Program-made: the position numbers and the translations under genes | Source of the DNA: Yoonia litorea | GTDB taxonomy: Bacteria; Pseudomonadota; Alphaproteobacteria; Rhodobacterales; Rhodobacteraceae | Direction of reading: 5' to 3' | Assembly (NCBI RefSeq): GCF_900114675.1 | Contig: NZ_FOZM01000001.1 | Location: forward strand, 434,001-498,000 | DNA length: 64,000 bases | The notes under the pieces: generated by a model | Told to the model about the DNA's origin: nothing | What the model saw: the letters and a program-made list of their open reading frames with translations, nothing else | Databases searched by the model: none | Part shown: in pieces, positions 1 to 8,042 of the stretch | How the letters are laid out: each line of letters begins with the position of its first letter | How positions within the stretch are numbered: the first letter of the stretch is position 1

Positions 1-372
1 TACGAAGGGATTTTTGCGGAAGAGATTACTTCAGGCGCGACGCGCCCACGTCTGCTCTTGCTGATTACAAACGACGCATGGTTTGGCGATGCGGCTGGTC
101 CATCCCAGCATCTCGCGCAGGCCCGTTTGCGCGCCATTGAGCAAGGGCTGCCGATGGTACGGGTTGCCAATACCGGTATCAGCGCGATGATTGATCCTTA
201 TGGTCGTGTGGTCGCTCAGCTTCCGCTTGGCGTTGAGGGTGCGATTAATGCGCCATTGCCGGCCGCGCGCGAGGCGACACCTTACAGCAGGTTCTCTGAT
301 CTACCGGCGATCGTTCTTTTGTCGATTCTGCTGCTCGGTGCATTTGTGACCGGGCGTCGCGAATACGATTGA
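1..372 (+). CDS. lnt: Apolipoprotein N-acyltransferase, C-terminal part (5' truncated by window edge)
   Basis: The reading frame is open from base 1 to the stop at 370-372, so only about the last 123 residues are present. The NDAWFGD motif followed by GPSQHLAQARLRAIEQG and a RVANTG segment is typical of the nitrilase-like domain of Lnt, which adds the third acyl chain to lipoproteins in the inner membrane. The catalytic cysteine should lie just before the first residues seen here (YEGIF). A hydrophobic stretch near the end (AIVLLSILLLGAFV) is the usual last membrane helix. It ends 91 bases before metK, and that gap carries a riboswitch. Confidence 0.9.
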   Translation, partial: YEGIFAEEITSGATRPRLLLLITNDAWFGDAAGPSQHLAQARLRAIEQGLPMVRVANTGISAMIDPYGRVVAQLPLGVEGAINAPLPAAREATPYSRFSDLPAIVLLSILLLGAFVTGRREYD

Positions 373-403
373 CCTTCGGAGGTGCGGCCCATATTGCGAG
401 GGG

Positions 404-454
404 ACTGCTGTCACAACGGCTTCCTGACGTGGCAGCGAATTTCTATCGGAGCAA
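404..454 (+). promoter_or_regulatory. SAM/SAH riboswitch in the metK leader
   Basis: An 8-bp stem pairs GCTGTCAC (407-414) with GTGGCAGC (429-436), with one G-T wobble. Its loop AACGGCTTCCTGAC contains GGCTTCC (418-424), which can pair with GGAGC (448-452), giving an H-type pseudoknot. The GGAG is also the Shine-Dalgarno of metK, 12 bases before the ATG at 464. The arrangement and the loop sequence CACAACGGCTTCCTG match what I know of the SAM/SAH riboswitch family found before metK in Rhodobacterales. The inferred action is to hide the ribosome binding site when SAM is plentiful. Confidence 0.85.
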
Positions 455-463
455 GACACCCCT

Positions 464-1645
464 ATGACGCGGCAAAACTACATTTTCACCTCGGAATCCG
501 TTTCCGAGGGTCACCCTGATAAGGTTTGTGACCGAATCTCGGACGCAATTCTCGACGCATTCCTCAGCGAAGAACCAGAAGCAAGGGTCGCTTGCGAAAC
601 CTTCGCCACGACCAATCGGGTTGTCATCGGTGGTGAGGTCGGTTTGTCCGACAAGGGAAAACTCGCCGATTACATGGGCCGCGTCGAAGATATCGCGCGG
701 GCCTGCATTCAGGACATTGGCTATGAGCAGGATGAATTCCATCACGCCACCTGCGAAATCACCAACCTGCTGCATCAGCAGTCTGCCCATATCGCGCAAG
801 GCGTTGATGCCGCCGAAGGCAAAGACGAAGGTGCCGGTGACCAGGGGATCATGTTCGGCTATGCCACGAATGAGACCGAAGCCCTTATGCCTGCGCCGAT
901 CCAGTATGCGCACGCAATCCTGCGTCGTTTGGCCAAGGCGCGTAAATCCGGCGCTGAACCAAGCCTGCGACCTGACGCAAAGAGCCAGATTTCCTTGCGC
1001 TACGAAAACGGACAACCTGTCGAAGCGACATCAATCGTGCTTTCCACGCAGCACGCGGATGAAAGCCAGACCAGCGCTGATATCCGTGCCATCGTCGAGC
1101 CCTATATTCTTGAGGTGCTGCCAGAGGGCCTGATCACGCAAAACACGGAATGGTGGGTCAATCCAACCGGGACGTTTGTAATTGGCGGCCCTGACGGGGA
1201 TGCCGGCCTGACAGGCCGCAAGATTATCGTCGATACATACGGCGGTGCCGCGCCACATGGTGGGGGCGCATTCTCCGGGAAGGACCCGACCAAGGTTGAC
1301 CGGTCGGCGGCCTATGCAGCCCGCTATCTGGCCAAGAATGTGGTTGCCGCCGGGATGGCTGAGAGATGCACTATCCAGCTTTCTTACGCGATCGGTGTGG
1401 CGAAACCGCTTTCGATCTATGCTGATACGCACGGCACGGGTGACGTTGATCCCGCAGCGATCGAAAAGGCAATTGCGCGGGTCATGGATCTGACGCCGCG
1501 CGGCATCCGACAGCATCTGCAGTTGAACAAGCCTATTTATCAGCGCACGGCAGCCTACGGACATTTTGGCCGTGCACCTGACGCAGATGGCGGGTTTTCT
1601 TGGGAGAGAACCGACCTCGTCGATGCGCTCGCAAAAGAGGTCTAG
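464..1645 (+). CDS. metK: S-adenosylmethionine synthetase (methionine adenosyltransferase)
   Basis: Makes SAM from methionine and ATP in the cytoplasm. The 393-residue length is normal for the family. Visible signatures are GHPDK near residue 17 (ATP-binding His), [12 protein letters not shown] around residue 118, and [19 protein letters not shown] around residue 265. The ATG at 464 follows the riboswitch-controlled GGAG. Synthesis is probably feedback-controlled by its own product through that riboswitch. The next gene, trmB, whose enzyme uses SAM, starts 53 bases downstream on the same strand. Confidence 0.98.
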   Translation: MTRQNYIFTSESVSEGHPDKVCDRISDAILDAFLSEEPEARVACETFATTNRVVIGGEVGLSDKGKLADYMGRVEDIARACIQDIGYEQDEFHHATCEITNLLHQQSAHIAQGVDAAEGKDEGAGDQGIMFGYATNETEALMPAPIQYAHAILRRLAKARKSGAEPSLRPDAKSQISLRYENGQPVEATSIVLSTQHADESQTSADIRAIVEPYILEVLPEGLITQNTEWWVNPTGTFVIGGPDGDAGLTGRKIIVDTYGGAAPHGGGAFSGKDPTKVDRSAAYAARYLAKNVVAAGMAERCTIQLSYAIGVAKPLSIYADTHGTGDVDPAAIEKAIARVMDLTPRGIRQHLQLNKPIYQRTAAYGHFGRAPDADGGFSWERTDLVDALAKEV

Positions 1646-1698
1646 ATCACGATGCGCGTGCATTGCCTGCACGCGCGCCACTTGCTAAAGCCGCGCGC

Positions 1699-2412
1699 AT
1701 GAGCAAAGACAATCACCCATCGGGCGCGCCATGGCGCAATTTTTACGGCCGTTTTCGTGGCAAAACGATCCGGTCTGCCCAACAGGAATACCTTGATGAG
1801 GATCTGGCAGACCTCTCGCCTGGTCCTGTGTCTTGGGAAGAAAATCCTGACCGCAACCCGCTTGATCTGGACGCTCTCTTTGGCGGCAAAGAAGTCTGGC
1901 TCGAAATTGGCTTTGGCGGGGGTGAGCATCTGATCCATATGGCCCAGACCTATCCGAGGATCGGTTTGATTGGCTGTGAGCCCTATATCAACGGCGTGGC
2001 CATGCTCCTGGGAAAGATCCGCAAGGCAGAAGTCGAGAATCTCGCGGTCCATCCCGGTGATGCCCGCGATCTTTTTGATGTGCTGCCAGCGGAAAGCATC
2101 GCAAAGGTATTTCTCAACTACCCCGACCCCTGGCCCAAAAAGCGCCATCACCGTCGGCGCTTTGTGACGCCCGAGCATCTGGAGCCGCTCCATCGCGTGA
2201 TGAAGCAAGGTGCGGAGTTGCGGGTGGCCACCGATATCCCCGATTACGTCCGCCAGACGCTCGAGCAGGTGCCGCGTCACGGGTTTGAATGGTTGGCTGA
2301 AACGCCGAGGGATTGGCGCGAGCCTTGGCGCGACTGGATTTCGACGCGCTATGAGCAGAAGGCGCTTCGGGAAGGCCGTACGCCGCATTATCTGACGTTC
2401 CGCAGGGTGTGA
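1699..2412 (+). CDS. trmB: tRNA (guanine-N7)-methyltransferase
   Basis: Methylates G46 of tRNA using SAM. The protein has 237 residues. Motifs include the SAM-binding loop GFGGGEHL and the family signature NYPDPWPKKRHHRRR. The frame is open upstream to 1600, overlapping metK, but the ATG at 1699 gives a normal family N-terminus (MSKDNHPSGAPWRNFYGR). It lies directly downstream of metK, so enzyme and co-substrate synthesis may be co-transcribed. A hairpin with a T-run follows the stop. Confidence 0.95.
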   Translation: MSKDNHPSGAPWRNFYGRFRGKTIRSAQQEYLDEDLADLSPGPVSWEENPDRNPLDLDALFGGKEVWLEIGFGGGEHLIHMAQTYPRIGLIGCEPYINGVAMLLGKIRKAEVENLAVHPGDARDLFDVLPAESIAKVFLNYPDPWPKKRHHRRRFVTPEHLEPLHRVMKQGAELRVATDIPDYVRQTLEQVPRHGFEWLAETPRDWREPWRDWISTRYEQKALREGRTPHYLTFRRV

Positions 2413-2413
2413 C

Positions 2414-2441
2414 TGCCGGAGCCTCCGGCGGGAGTTTTTTG
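2414..2441 (+). terminator. Intrinsic terminator after trmB
   Basis: Perfect 6-bp stem GCCGGA (2415-2420) and TCCGGC (2424-2429) with a GCC loop, then GGGAG and six T (2435-2440). The motif GCCTCCGGCGGGAGT-T-run resembles a hairpin that I recall recurring between genes in many Rhodobacterales genomes. That recollection is not tested here. Confidence 0.7.
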
Positions 2442-2518
2442 GCCAAGATGAAGGCGGAGCGATGGACCCCGCTTTTGTCCTGCGCTAACAGCTTGGCAAG
2501 AGTAAGAGGAAGCGCCCA

Positions 2519-3871
2519 ATGTCCGGTCACGGCACCCCGATCCCAATGACATCCCGCCCGTGTGGTCCATTGAAGGGCACAGCCCATGTGCCGGGTGACA
2601 AGTCGATCTCGCATCGCTCGCTGATCCTTGGCGCCATGGCGGTCGGTGAAACCCACATCACCGGGTTGCTGGAAGGCGAGGATGTGCTGGACACAGCGAA
2701 GGCCATGCAGGCTTTTGGGGCGATCGTGACGAACCATGGCGGCGGAGAATGGACGGTCTCGGGCGTGGGTGTGGGCGGATTTGCCGAGCCGGAGAACGTG
2801 ATTGACTGCGGCAATTCCGGGACGGGTGTGCGCCTGATTATGGGGGCGATGGCGACCTCGCCAATCACGGTGACGTTTACAGGCGATGCTTCGCTCAATG
2901 GTCGTCCCATGGGGCGCGTGACCGATCCGCTGGCACTGTTCGGGACGCAGGCGGTGGGGCGCCAAGGTGGTCGTTTGCCGATGACACTCGTTGGTGCCGC
3001 CGATCCGGTTCCGGTCCGCTATACGGTTCCGGTGCCATCGGCACAGGTGAAATCGGCTGTTTTGCTTGCAGGCCTCAATGCTCCTGGCAAGACGGTTGTG
3101 ATCGAGAAGGAAGCAACGCGCGATCACACCGAGCGGATGTTACAGGGCTTCGGCGCAACGCTGAGCGTTGAGGACACCGACGAGGGCCGTGTCATCACGC
3201 TGGACGGTCAGCCGGAGTTGCAGCCGCAGGCGATCGTCGTCCCGCGCGATCCTTCGTCCGCGGCATTTCCGGTGTGCGCGGCGCTGATCGTGCCGGGGTC
3301 AGATGTTCTTGTGCCCAATATCGGCCTCAACCCGACCCGTGCCGGCCTTTTCACCACGCTACGCGAGATGGGGGCTGATCTTACCTATGAGAACGCGCGC
3401 GAAGAGGGCGGTGAGCCGGTCGCCGACTTGCGCGCCAAGTTCTCGCCCAATCTCAAGGGGATCGCAGTGCCGCCCGAACGGGCTGCCAGCATGATTGACG
3501 AATATCCTGTGCTGTCGGTGGTTGCTGCCTTTGCCGAAGGTGTCACCGACATGCAGGGCGTCAAGGAACTACGCGTCAAGGAAAGCGACCGGATTGATGC
3601 GATGGCCAAGGGACTGCGGGCTGCTGGTGTGACAGTGGATGAAGGTGACGACTGGTGGAAGATCACCGGTCTTGGCCACGGCAATGTGCCCGGCGGTGTG
3701 ACAGTGGCAAGCCAGCTGGATCATCGCATTGCAATGTCCTTCATGGTGATGGGTATGGCCACGCAGAAACCTGTGTCTGTAGATGACGGCAGTCCGATTG
3801 CCACCTCGTTCCCGATTTTTGAACAGCTCATGGCTGATCTGGGTGCTCAGCTCGTGCGCAAGAACACATGA
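2519..3871 (+). CDS. aroA: 3-phosphoshikimate 1-carboxyvinyltransferase (EPSP synthase)
   Basis: Sixth step of the shikimate pathway: joins PEP to shikimate-3-phosphate. The 450-residue protein resembles the CP4-type (class II) enzymes in length and in sequence blocks: [14 protein letters not shown] near the N-terminus, [26 protein letters not shown] and LDHRIAMSF. At the PEP/glyphosate site it reads GNSGTG, so the residue equivalent to CP4 Ala100 appears to be Gly, as in glyphosate-sensitive enzymes. AAGAGGAAG precedes the ATG. The stop overlaps the cmk start (ATGA). Confidence 0.97.
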   Translation: MSGHGTPIPMTSRPCGPLKGTAHVPGDKSISHRSLILGAMAVGETHITGLLEGEDVLDTAKAMQAFGAIVTNHGGGEWTVSGVGVGGFAEPENVIDCGNSGTGVRLIMGAMATSPITVTFTGDASLNGRPMGRVTDPLALFGTQAVGRQGGRLPMTLVGAADPVPVRYTVPVPSAQVKSAVLLAGLNAPGKTVVIEKEATRDHTERMLQGFGATLSVEDTDEGRVITLDGQPELQPQAIVVPRDPSSAAFPVCAALIVPGSDVLVPNIGLNPTRAGLFTTLREMGADLTYENAREEGGEPVADLRAKFSPNLKGIAVPPERAASMIDEYPVLSVVAAFAEGVTDMQGVKELRVKESDRIDAMAKGLRAAGVTVDEGDDWWKITGLGHGNVPGGVTVASQLDHRIAMSFMVMGMATQKPVSVDDGSPIATSFPIFEQLMADLGAQLVRKNT

Positions 3872-4476
3872 TCTTTACTGTTGCCATCGACGGGCCTGCC
3901 GCTGCGGGCAAGGGGACCATCTCCAAAGCGGTGGCCGCGCATTTCGGTTTTGCACACCTCGACACCGGCCTGCTTTATCGCGCTGTCGGGGCGAAGGTTC
4001 TCGCAGGGGCTGATCCGGTTGCGGCGGCTAAAGCGCTTGATCCGGTCGATCTGGAGAATGACAGCTTACGCACGCCGCAGGTCGCAGAGGCGGCAAGCGA
4101 GGTCGCTGTGATTCCTGACGTGCGAGCCGCTCTGGTCGCTTTTCAGAAAACATTTGCCCGCCGTGATGGGGGTGCCGTGCTGGACGGGCGCGACATCGGG
4201 ACGGTGATCTGCCCTGATGCGGAAGTGAAGCTCTTTGTGACCGCAAGCGCGGAATGCCGTGCCGAGCGGCGCTGGCAAGAGCTGCGCGGTAGGGGGATGG
4301 CCGTTGAACTGGAAAACGTCATCGCTGATGTAAAAGCGCGGGACGAACGCGATAGCAGCCGCGCAACCGCACCGCTGGTCGCAGCAGCCGACGCGGTGGT
4401 GATTGATACCTCTGACCTGAGCATTGATCAGGCTGTCGCCGAGGCGGTTGCCGTCATTTCAGATAAAATGAAGTAA
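3868..4476 (+). CDS. cmk: Cytidylate kinase
   Basis: Phosphorylates CMP and dCMP with ATP. The 202-residue protein starts with the P-loop [10 protein letters not shown] and carries [14 protein letters not shown], the NMP-binding signature of this family. It overlaps aroA by 4 bases, so the two are translationally coupled. In related genomes rpsA usually follows directly; here three extra genes separate them. Confidence 0.95.
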   Translation: MIFTVAIDGPAAAGKGTISKAVAAHFGFAHLDTGLLYRAVGAKVLAGADPVAAAKALDPVDLENDSLRTPQVAEAASEVAVIPDVRAALVAFQKTFARRDGGAVLDGRDIGTVICPDAEVKLFVTASAECRAERRWQELRGRGMAVELENVIADVKARDERDSSRATAPLVAAADAVVIDTSDLSIDQAVAEAVAVISDKMK

Positions 4477-4522
4477 CGATCACTGCTGGTAAGCGGCTCC
4501 TCGTCCTGTCATCGTTCACACC

Positions 4523-5149
4523 ATGACAGAAGAGCTGATTGATCTCGACACCTGGCCGCGTGCAGCGCAATTTCGCTTCTTTCGGGGCTATGACCGTCCG
4601 CATTATGCCACCACCACGCGGATTGATGTCACCCATCTGATGGCGCGTAAGGCCGATGGTGTATCGCCCTATCGGGGATGCCTCTATGCGATAGGCGCCG
4701 GCCTTCATGCCGTTCCCGAACTGAAGATGCGGTTCCGCGGTGACGATGTCGTGCTGCATGAGATGATCACACTCTCGATGACTGTGCCAACGGATACGGG
4801 CAGTTTTGGCTATGGCTACGTCCCGTTCATAGAGGGTTTCGAGGCATTCGATGCCGAGGCAAAGAGGTTGATTGAAATCGTTGCCGCAGGTGGGTCGCTG
4901 GATGCAAATAGCGGTGAAAGGGATGATCTTGCCTATCTGTCCTGCATGCCATGGCTGGATTACACCGCGATCAACAATGCTCTGCCGGGGCCGGACGACT
5001 GCATTCCGCGCGTGTCCTGGGGCAAGTTTGTCGATCATGGCGGGCGCTGGGATATGGCCATGACACTTGAGGTCCATCACGCGCTTGTCGATGGCGCACA
5101 GGTGGGGGCCTATTTTGAGGCCGTGCAAGAAAGCCTCAATGCAATTTAA
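4523..5149 (+). CDS. Chloramphenicol acetyltransferase-fold protein (CatA-like)
   Basis: A 208-residue protein with the CAT-family active-site motif HHALVDG at residues 185-191, where the histidine would act as general base in acyl transfer from acetyl-CoA. The N-terminal YDRPHYATTTRIDVT block also fits the type A CAT fold. True chloramphenicol resistance is only one option; many chromosomal members have unknown acceptors. It begins 46 bases after cmk. Its last bases overlap the left arm of the operator before the arsR-type gene, so that regulator may affect only the downstream pair. Confidence 0.8.
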   Translation: MTEELIDLDTWPRAAQFRFFRGYDRPHYATTTRIDVTHLMARKADGVSPYRGCLYAIGAGLHAVPELKMRFRGDDVVLHEMITLSMTVPTDTGSFGYGYVPFIEGFEAFDAEAKRLIEIVAAGGSLDANSGERDDLAYLSCMPWLDYTAINNALPGPDDCIPRVSWGKFVDHGGRWDMAMTLEVHHALVDGAQVGAYFEAVQESLNAI

Positions 5150-5185
5150 TAAACCAGTTGATTAATTAACTTATAGGTTTATTAA
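5146..5185. promoter_or_regulatory. Inverted-repeat operator before the ArsR-type gene
   Basis: Perfect 10-bp inverted repeat, TTAATAAACC (5146-5155) and GGTTTATTAA (5176-5185), with a 20-base AT-rich spacer that contains TTAATTAA. It lies 6 bases before the regulator's ATG at 5192 and overlaps the stop of the preceding gene. ArsR-family repressors usually bind such AT-rich palindromes in their own promoter, so autoregulation is the likely use. Confidence 0.6.
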
Positions 5186-5191
5186 AGGGTC

Positions 5192-5539
5192 ATGGATCAG
5201 ACCAGCGACCTCGACGCGGCTTTTGCTGCACTGTCACATCCGGCCCGCCGCGCAATTCTTGCGCGACTGGCGCAGGGTGAGGCGACGGTGAATGAACTGG
5301 CGGCACCGTTTGAGATGAGCTTGCCTGCCATTTCCAAACATATCCGTGTTTTGGAAGGCGCGAACCTGATCCGCCGCAGCCGCAAGGCGCAATTCCGGCC
5401 ATGCCGGATCAATCCAGAGCCATTGGCGGCAATCGTTCAATGGACGCAAGAGTATCGCCACATCTGGGATGCGCGCTTTGACGCGCTCGAAGCGGCACTC
5501 AATGACATGACACCCAAAGGAGGGGATGACGATGACTGA
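5192..5539 (+). CDS. ArsR-family (winged helix) transcriptional regulator
   Basis: A 115-residue protein whose helix-turn-helix begins FAALSHPARRAILARLAQGEATVNELAAPFEMSLPAISKHIRVLE (the ArsR signature). It lacks the ELCVC metal box of arsenic and cadmium sensors, so a metal ligand is unlikely. The subgroup coupled to AHSA1 proteins is common in proteobacteria. It overlaps the AHSA1 gene by 14 bases. A perfect inverted repeat sits just before its start, which suggests self-repression. Confidence 0.9.
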   Translation: MDQTSDLDAAFAALSHPARRAILARLAQGEATVNELAAPFEMSLPAISKHIRVLEGANLIRRSRKAQFRPCRINPEPLAAIVQWTQEYRHIWDARFDALEAALNDMTPKGGDDDD

Positions 5540-6005
5540 ATGGGTCAAAATCACGCGCAGCTTTGATGCGCCAATTGCGGATGTCTGGGACATGTGGACG
5601 GATCCAGCCAAGTTTCAGTCATGGTATGGGCCGATGGGTTTCTCTGTGCCTGTGGCCGAAATGGATGTGACCGTCGGCGGCACCCGTAAGATCAACATGG
5701 CCATGGAAACACCCGAGCGCAAAATGTCGATGTGGTTTACGGGGCTCTACAAGGTGGTCGATGCCCCAAATCGCCTCGTTTACACCGAGAGCATGTGCGA
5801 CCCCAATGGCAACGTGATCTCGCCCAAAGACATGGGTATGCCTGAAGGAACACCGGAGGTGACCGAGGTCACGGTGGAACTGAGCGAACAGGATGGCAAA
5901 ACTGTCATGGTGATGACCCATGCAGGCGTGCCCGCAGGCACACCTGGCGAGGGTGGCTGGAACATGGCATTTGATAAGCTCGGCGGGCTGTTGGGCGCTG
6001 CCTGA
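5526..6005 (+). CDS. SRPBCC / AHSA1-domain protein
   Basis: A 159-residue START-like ligand-binding domain. Typical AHSA1 features are the opening ITRSFDAPIADVWDMWTDPAKFQSWYGP and the closing EGGWNMAFDKLGGLL. Its ligand is unknown. Pairing with the overlapping ArsR-type regulator is a frequent two-gene arrangement in which the AHSA1 protein may hold the inducing compound. The ATG at 5526 lies inside the regulator gene; a second in-frame ATG at 5532 is possible. A hairpin follows the stop. Confidence 0.88.
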   Translation: MTMTEWVKITRSFDAPIADVWDMWTDPAKFQSWYGPMGFSVPVAEMDVTVGGTRKINMAMETPERKMSMWFTGLYKVVDAPNRLVYTESMCDPNGNVISPKDMGMPEGTPEVTEVTVELSEQDGKTVMVMTHAGVPAGTPGEGGWNMAFDKLGGLLGAA

Positions 6006-6009
6006 TGCA

Positions 6010-6045
6010 AAGGGGAAGGGCGGTGAAAACCGCCCAAAACCCCTT
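6010..6045 (+). terminator. Hairpin after the AHSA1 gene
   Basis: Inner stem GGGCGGT (6018-6024) and ACCGCCC (6029-6035) with a GAAA tetraloop, extended by AAGGGG (6010-6015) and CCCCTT (6040-6045) across an A-rich internal loop. No clean T-run follows, so termination may be partial. It sits directly in front of the proposed rpsA promoter. Confidence 0.5.
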
Positions 6046-6072
6046 GCCTTGTTGAAAAATCCCCCCTATACG
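6044..6072 (+). promoter_or_regulatory. Candidate rpsA promoter
   Basis: TTGCCT (6044-6049) and TATACG (6067-6072) are separated by 17 bases, a good spacing for the vegetative sigma factor. It would start transcription near 6079 and give an rpsA leader of about 165 bases. Confidence 0.4.
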
Positions 6073-6118
6073 CCCCCTGTCGAAGCGTCGGGACAGGCGC
6101 GGGCAGATGACTTGAGCA

Positions 6119-6150
6119 GGGTCGGTTTCCACCGGCCCTCTTTGTTTTCT
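6119..6150 (+). promoter_or_regulatory. Terminator-like hairpin inside the rpsA leader
   Basis: Stem GGGTCGGT (6119-6126) and ACCGGCCC (6131-6138), 8 bp with one wobble and a TTCC loop, followed by a T-rich run TCTTTGTTTTCT (6139-6150). It lies about 40 bases after the proposed promoter and 95 bases before the rpsA ATG, as expected for an attenuator. It could instead be the true end of the upstream operon. Confidence 0.5.
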
Positions 6151-6244
6151 CTCCGCAACGACGTGTTCGTCCAACTGCAATCCAAAGACCGGCGGAGACA
6201 ACCGCACGGCCCGTATAAACCAAACGTTAGGAAAACGACGCCAC

Positions 6245-7918
6245 ATGGCTAACACAATGGAAGAGTTTGAAGCACTCCTGAACGAAAGCTTCGAAATGGA
6301 CACACCGACTGAAGGTTCGGTTGTCAAAGGCAAGGTCATCTCGATTGAAGCAGGCCAGGCCATCATCGACGTAGGCTACAAGATGGAAGGCCGCGTTGAT
6401 CTCAAAGAATTCGCAAATCCCGGTGAAGAAGCAGAACTGGCCGTTGGCGACACTGTCGAAGTGTTCCTGCGTCAGGTCGAAAATGCCCGTGGCGAAGCTG
6501 TTATCTCCCGCGAGATGGCCCGCCGTGAGGAAGCCTGGGATCGTCTGGAAAAAGCCTATGCTGACGAAGAGCGCGTTGATGGCGCTATCTTCGGCCGTGT
6601 CAAAGGTGGTTTCACTGTGGACCTCGGCGGCGCTGTTGCCTTCTTGCCGGGCTCTCAGGTTGATGTCCGCCCAGTGCGCGACGCTGGCCCTTTGATGGGT
6701 CTCAAGCAGCCATTCCAGATCCTGAAAATGGACCGTCGCCGTGGCAACATCGTGGTATCCCGCCGTGCGATCCTCGAAGAGTCCCGCGCTGAACAGCGTG
6801 CTGAAGTCATCGGCAACCTGTCCGAAGGTCAGGAAGTTGACGGCGTGGTCAAGAACATCACCGAATATGGTGCGTTCGTTGATCTGGGCGGTGTTGACGG
6901 CCTGCTGCACGTCACCGACATGGCATGGCGCCGTGTGAACCACCCATCCGAGATTCTGTCGATCGGCGAGACGATCAAGGTACAGGTCATCAAGATCAAC
7001 AAAGAAACCCACCGCATCAGCCTCGGCATGAAGCAGCTGCAGGCCGATCCATGGGATGCGGTTGAATCCAAGTTCGCTCTGGGTTCCGTCCATCAGGGTC
7101 GCGTCACCAACATCACCGACTACGGTGCATTTGTTGAGTTGGAAGCCGGTGTTGAAGGTCTGGTTCACGTCTCCGAAATGTCCTGGACAAAGAAGAACGT
7201 ACACCCTGGCAAGATCGTTTCGACCTCTCAGGAAGTCGAAGTTATGGTTCTGGAAATCGACTCTGCCAAGCGTCGCGTCTCCCTTGGTCTCAAGCAGACC
7301 CAGCGCAACCCATGGGAAGTCTTTGCTGAAACCCACCCTGAGGGCACAGAGGTCGAAGGCGAAGTCAAGAACATCACCGAATTCGGTCTGTTCATTGGCC
7401 TCGAAGGCGACATCGACGGCATGGTTCACCTGTCTGACCTGACATGGGAAGGCCGTGGCGAGGACGTGATCGGCGACTTCCGCAAGGGTGACGTTGTCAA
7501 AGCCAAGGTCTCTGAAGTTGACGTCGAGAAAGAGCGTATCTCGCTCTCGATCAAGGCGCTCGACGGCGACCCATTTGCAGAAGCCACTGGCGGCGTGAAG
7601 CGTGGTTCGGTCATCACTGTTGAAGTGACCAAGATCGAAGATGGCGGCATCGAAGTTGACTATGAAGGTGCAAAATCCTTCATCCGTCGCTCTGACCTGT
7701 CCCGTGACCGTGCCGAGCAGCGCCCAGAGCGCTTCCAGGTTGGTGACAAGGTCGACGTCCGTGTCACCAACATCGACAGCAAGACCCGCAAGCTGGGTCT
7801 GTCGATCAAGGCACGCGAAATCGCTGAAGAGAAAGAAGCCGTCGAGCAGTATGGCTCGTCTGACTCCGGTGCAAGCTTGGGTGATATCCTCGGCGCAGCG
7901 CTGAAGGGCGACGACTAA
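6245..7918 (+). CDS. rpsA: 30S ribosomal protein S1
   Basis: A 557-residue RNA-binding protein needed to load most mRNAs on the 30S subunit. Several successive S1 repeats are visible through recurring blocks such as GxVxNITEYGAFVDLGGVDGLLHVTDMAW, GRVTNITDYGAFVELEAGVEGLVHVSEMSW and GEVKNITEFGLFIGLEGDIDGMVHLSDLTW. The ATG at 6245 gives the conserved alphaproteobacterial start (MANTMEEFEALLNESFE). Codon choice is very biased, as expected of a highly expressed gene. A strong terminator follows. Confidence 0.98.
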   Translation: MANTMEEFEALLNESFEMDTPTEGSVVKGKVISIEAGQAIIDVGYKMEGRVDLKEFANPGEEAELAVGDTVEVFLRQVENARGEAVISREMARREEAWDRLEKAYADEERVDGAIFGRVKGGFTVDLGGAVAFLPGSQVDVRPVRDAGPLMGLKQPFQILKMDRRRGNIVVSRRAILEESRAEQRAEVIGNLSEGQEVDGVVKNITEYGAFVDLGGVDGLLHVTDMAWRRVNHPSEILSIGETIKVQVIKINKETHRISLGMKQLQADPWDAVESKFALGSVHQGRVTNITDYGAFVELEAGVEGLVHVSEMSWTKKNVHPGKIVSTSQEVEVMVLEIDSAKRRVSLGLKQTQRNPWEVFAETHPEGTEVEGEVKNITEFGLFIGLEGDIDGMVHLSDLTWEGRGEDVIGDFRKGDVVKAKVSEVDVEKERISLSIKALDGDPFAEATGGVKRGSVITVEVTKIEDGGIEVDYEGAKSFIRRSDLSRDRAEQRPERFQVGDKVDVRVTNIDSKTRKLGLSIKAREIAEEKEAVEQYGSSDSGASLGDILGAALKGDD

Positions 7919-7951
7919 GTTATCGGGCCGCCTTAAAGGCCAAAAATTACG

Positions 7952-7986
7952 CCCCGTCGCAGGCAACTGCGGCGGGGTTTTCTTTT
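7952..7986 (+). terminator. rpsA intrinsic terminator
   Basis: An 11-bp stem CCCCGTCGCAG (7952-7962) and CTGCGGCGGGG (7967-7977) with a GCAA tetraloop and one wobble pair, followed by TTTTCTTTT. Confidence 0.9.
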
Positions 7987-8042
7987 GTCGCGCGACCGTG
8001 CCAGAATTGTTTTCTGCTGATGGCATCAATGAGCTTTGACAG

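Noticed and set aside
2114-3127. A 337-codon antisense frame across trmB and aroA
   Set aside because: It spans two clear genes in the opposite direction and its sequence is low-quality (Arg/His-rich) with no motif.
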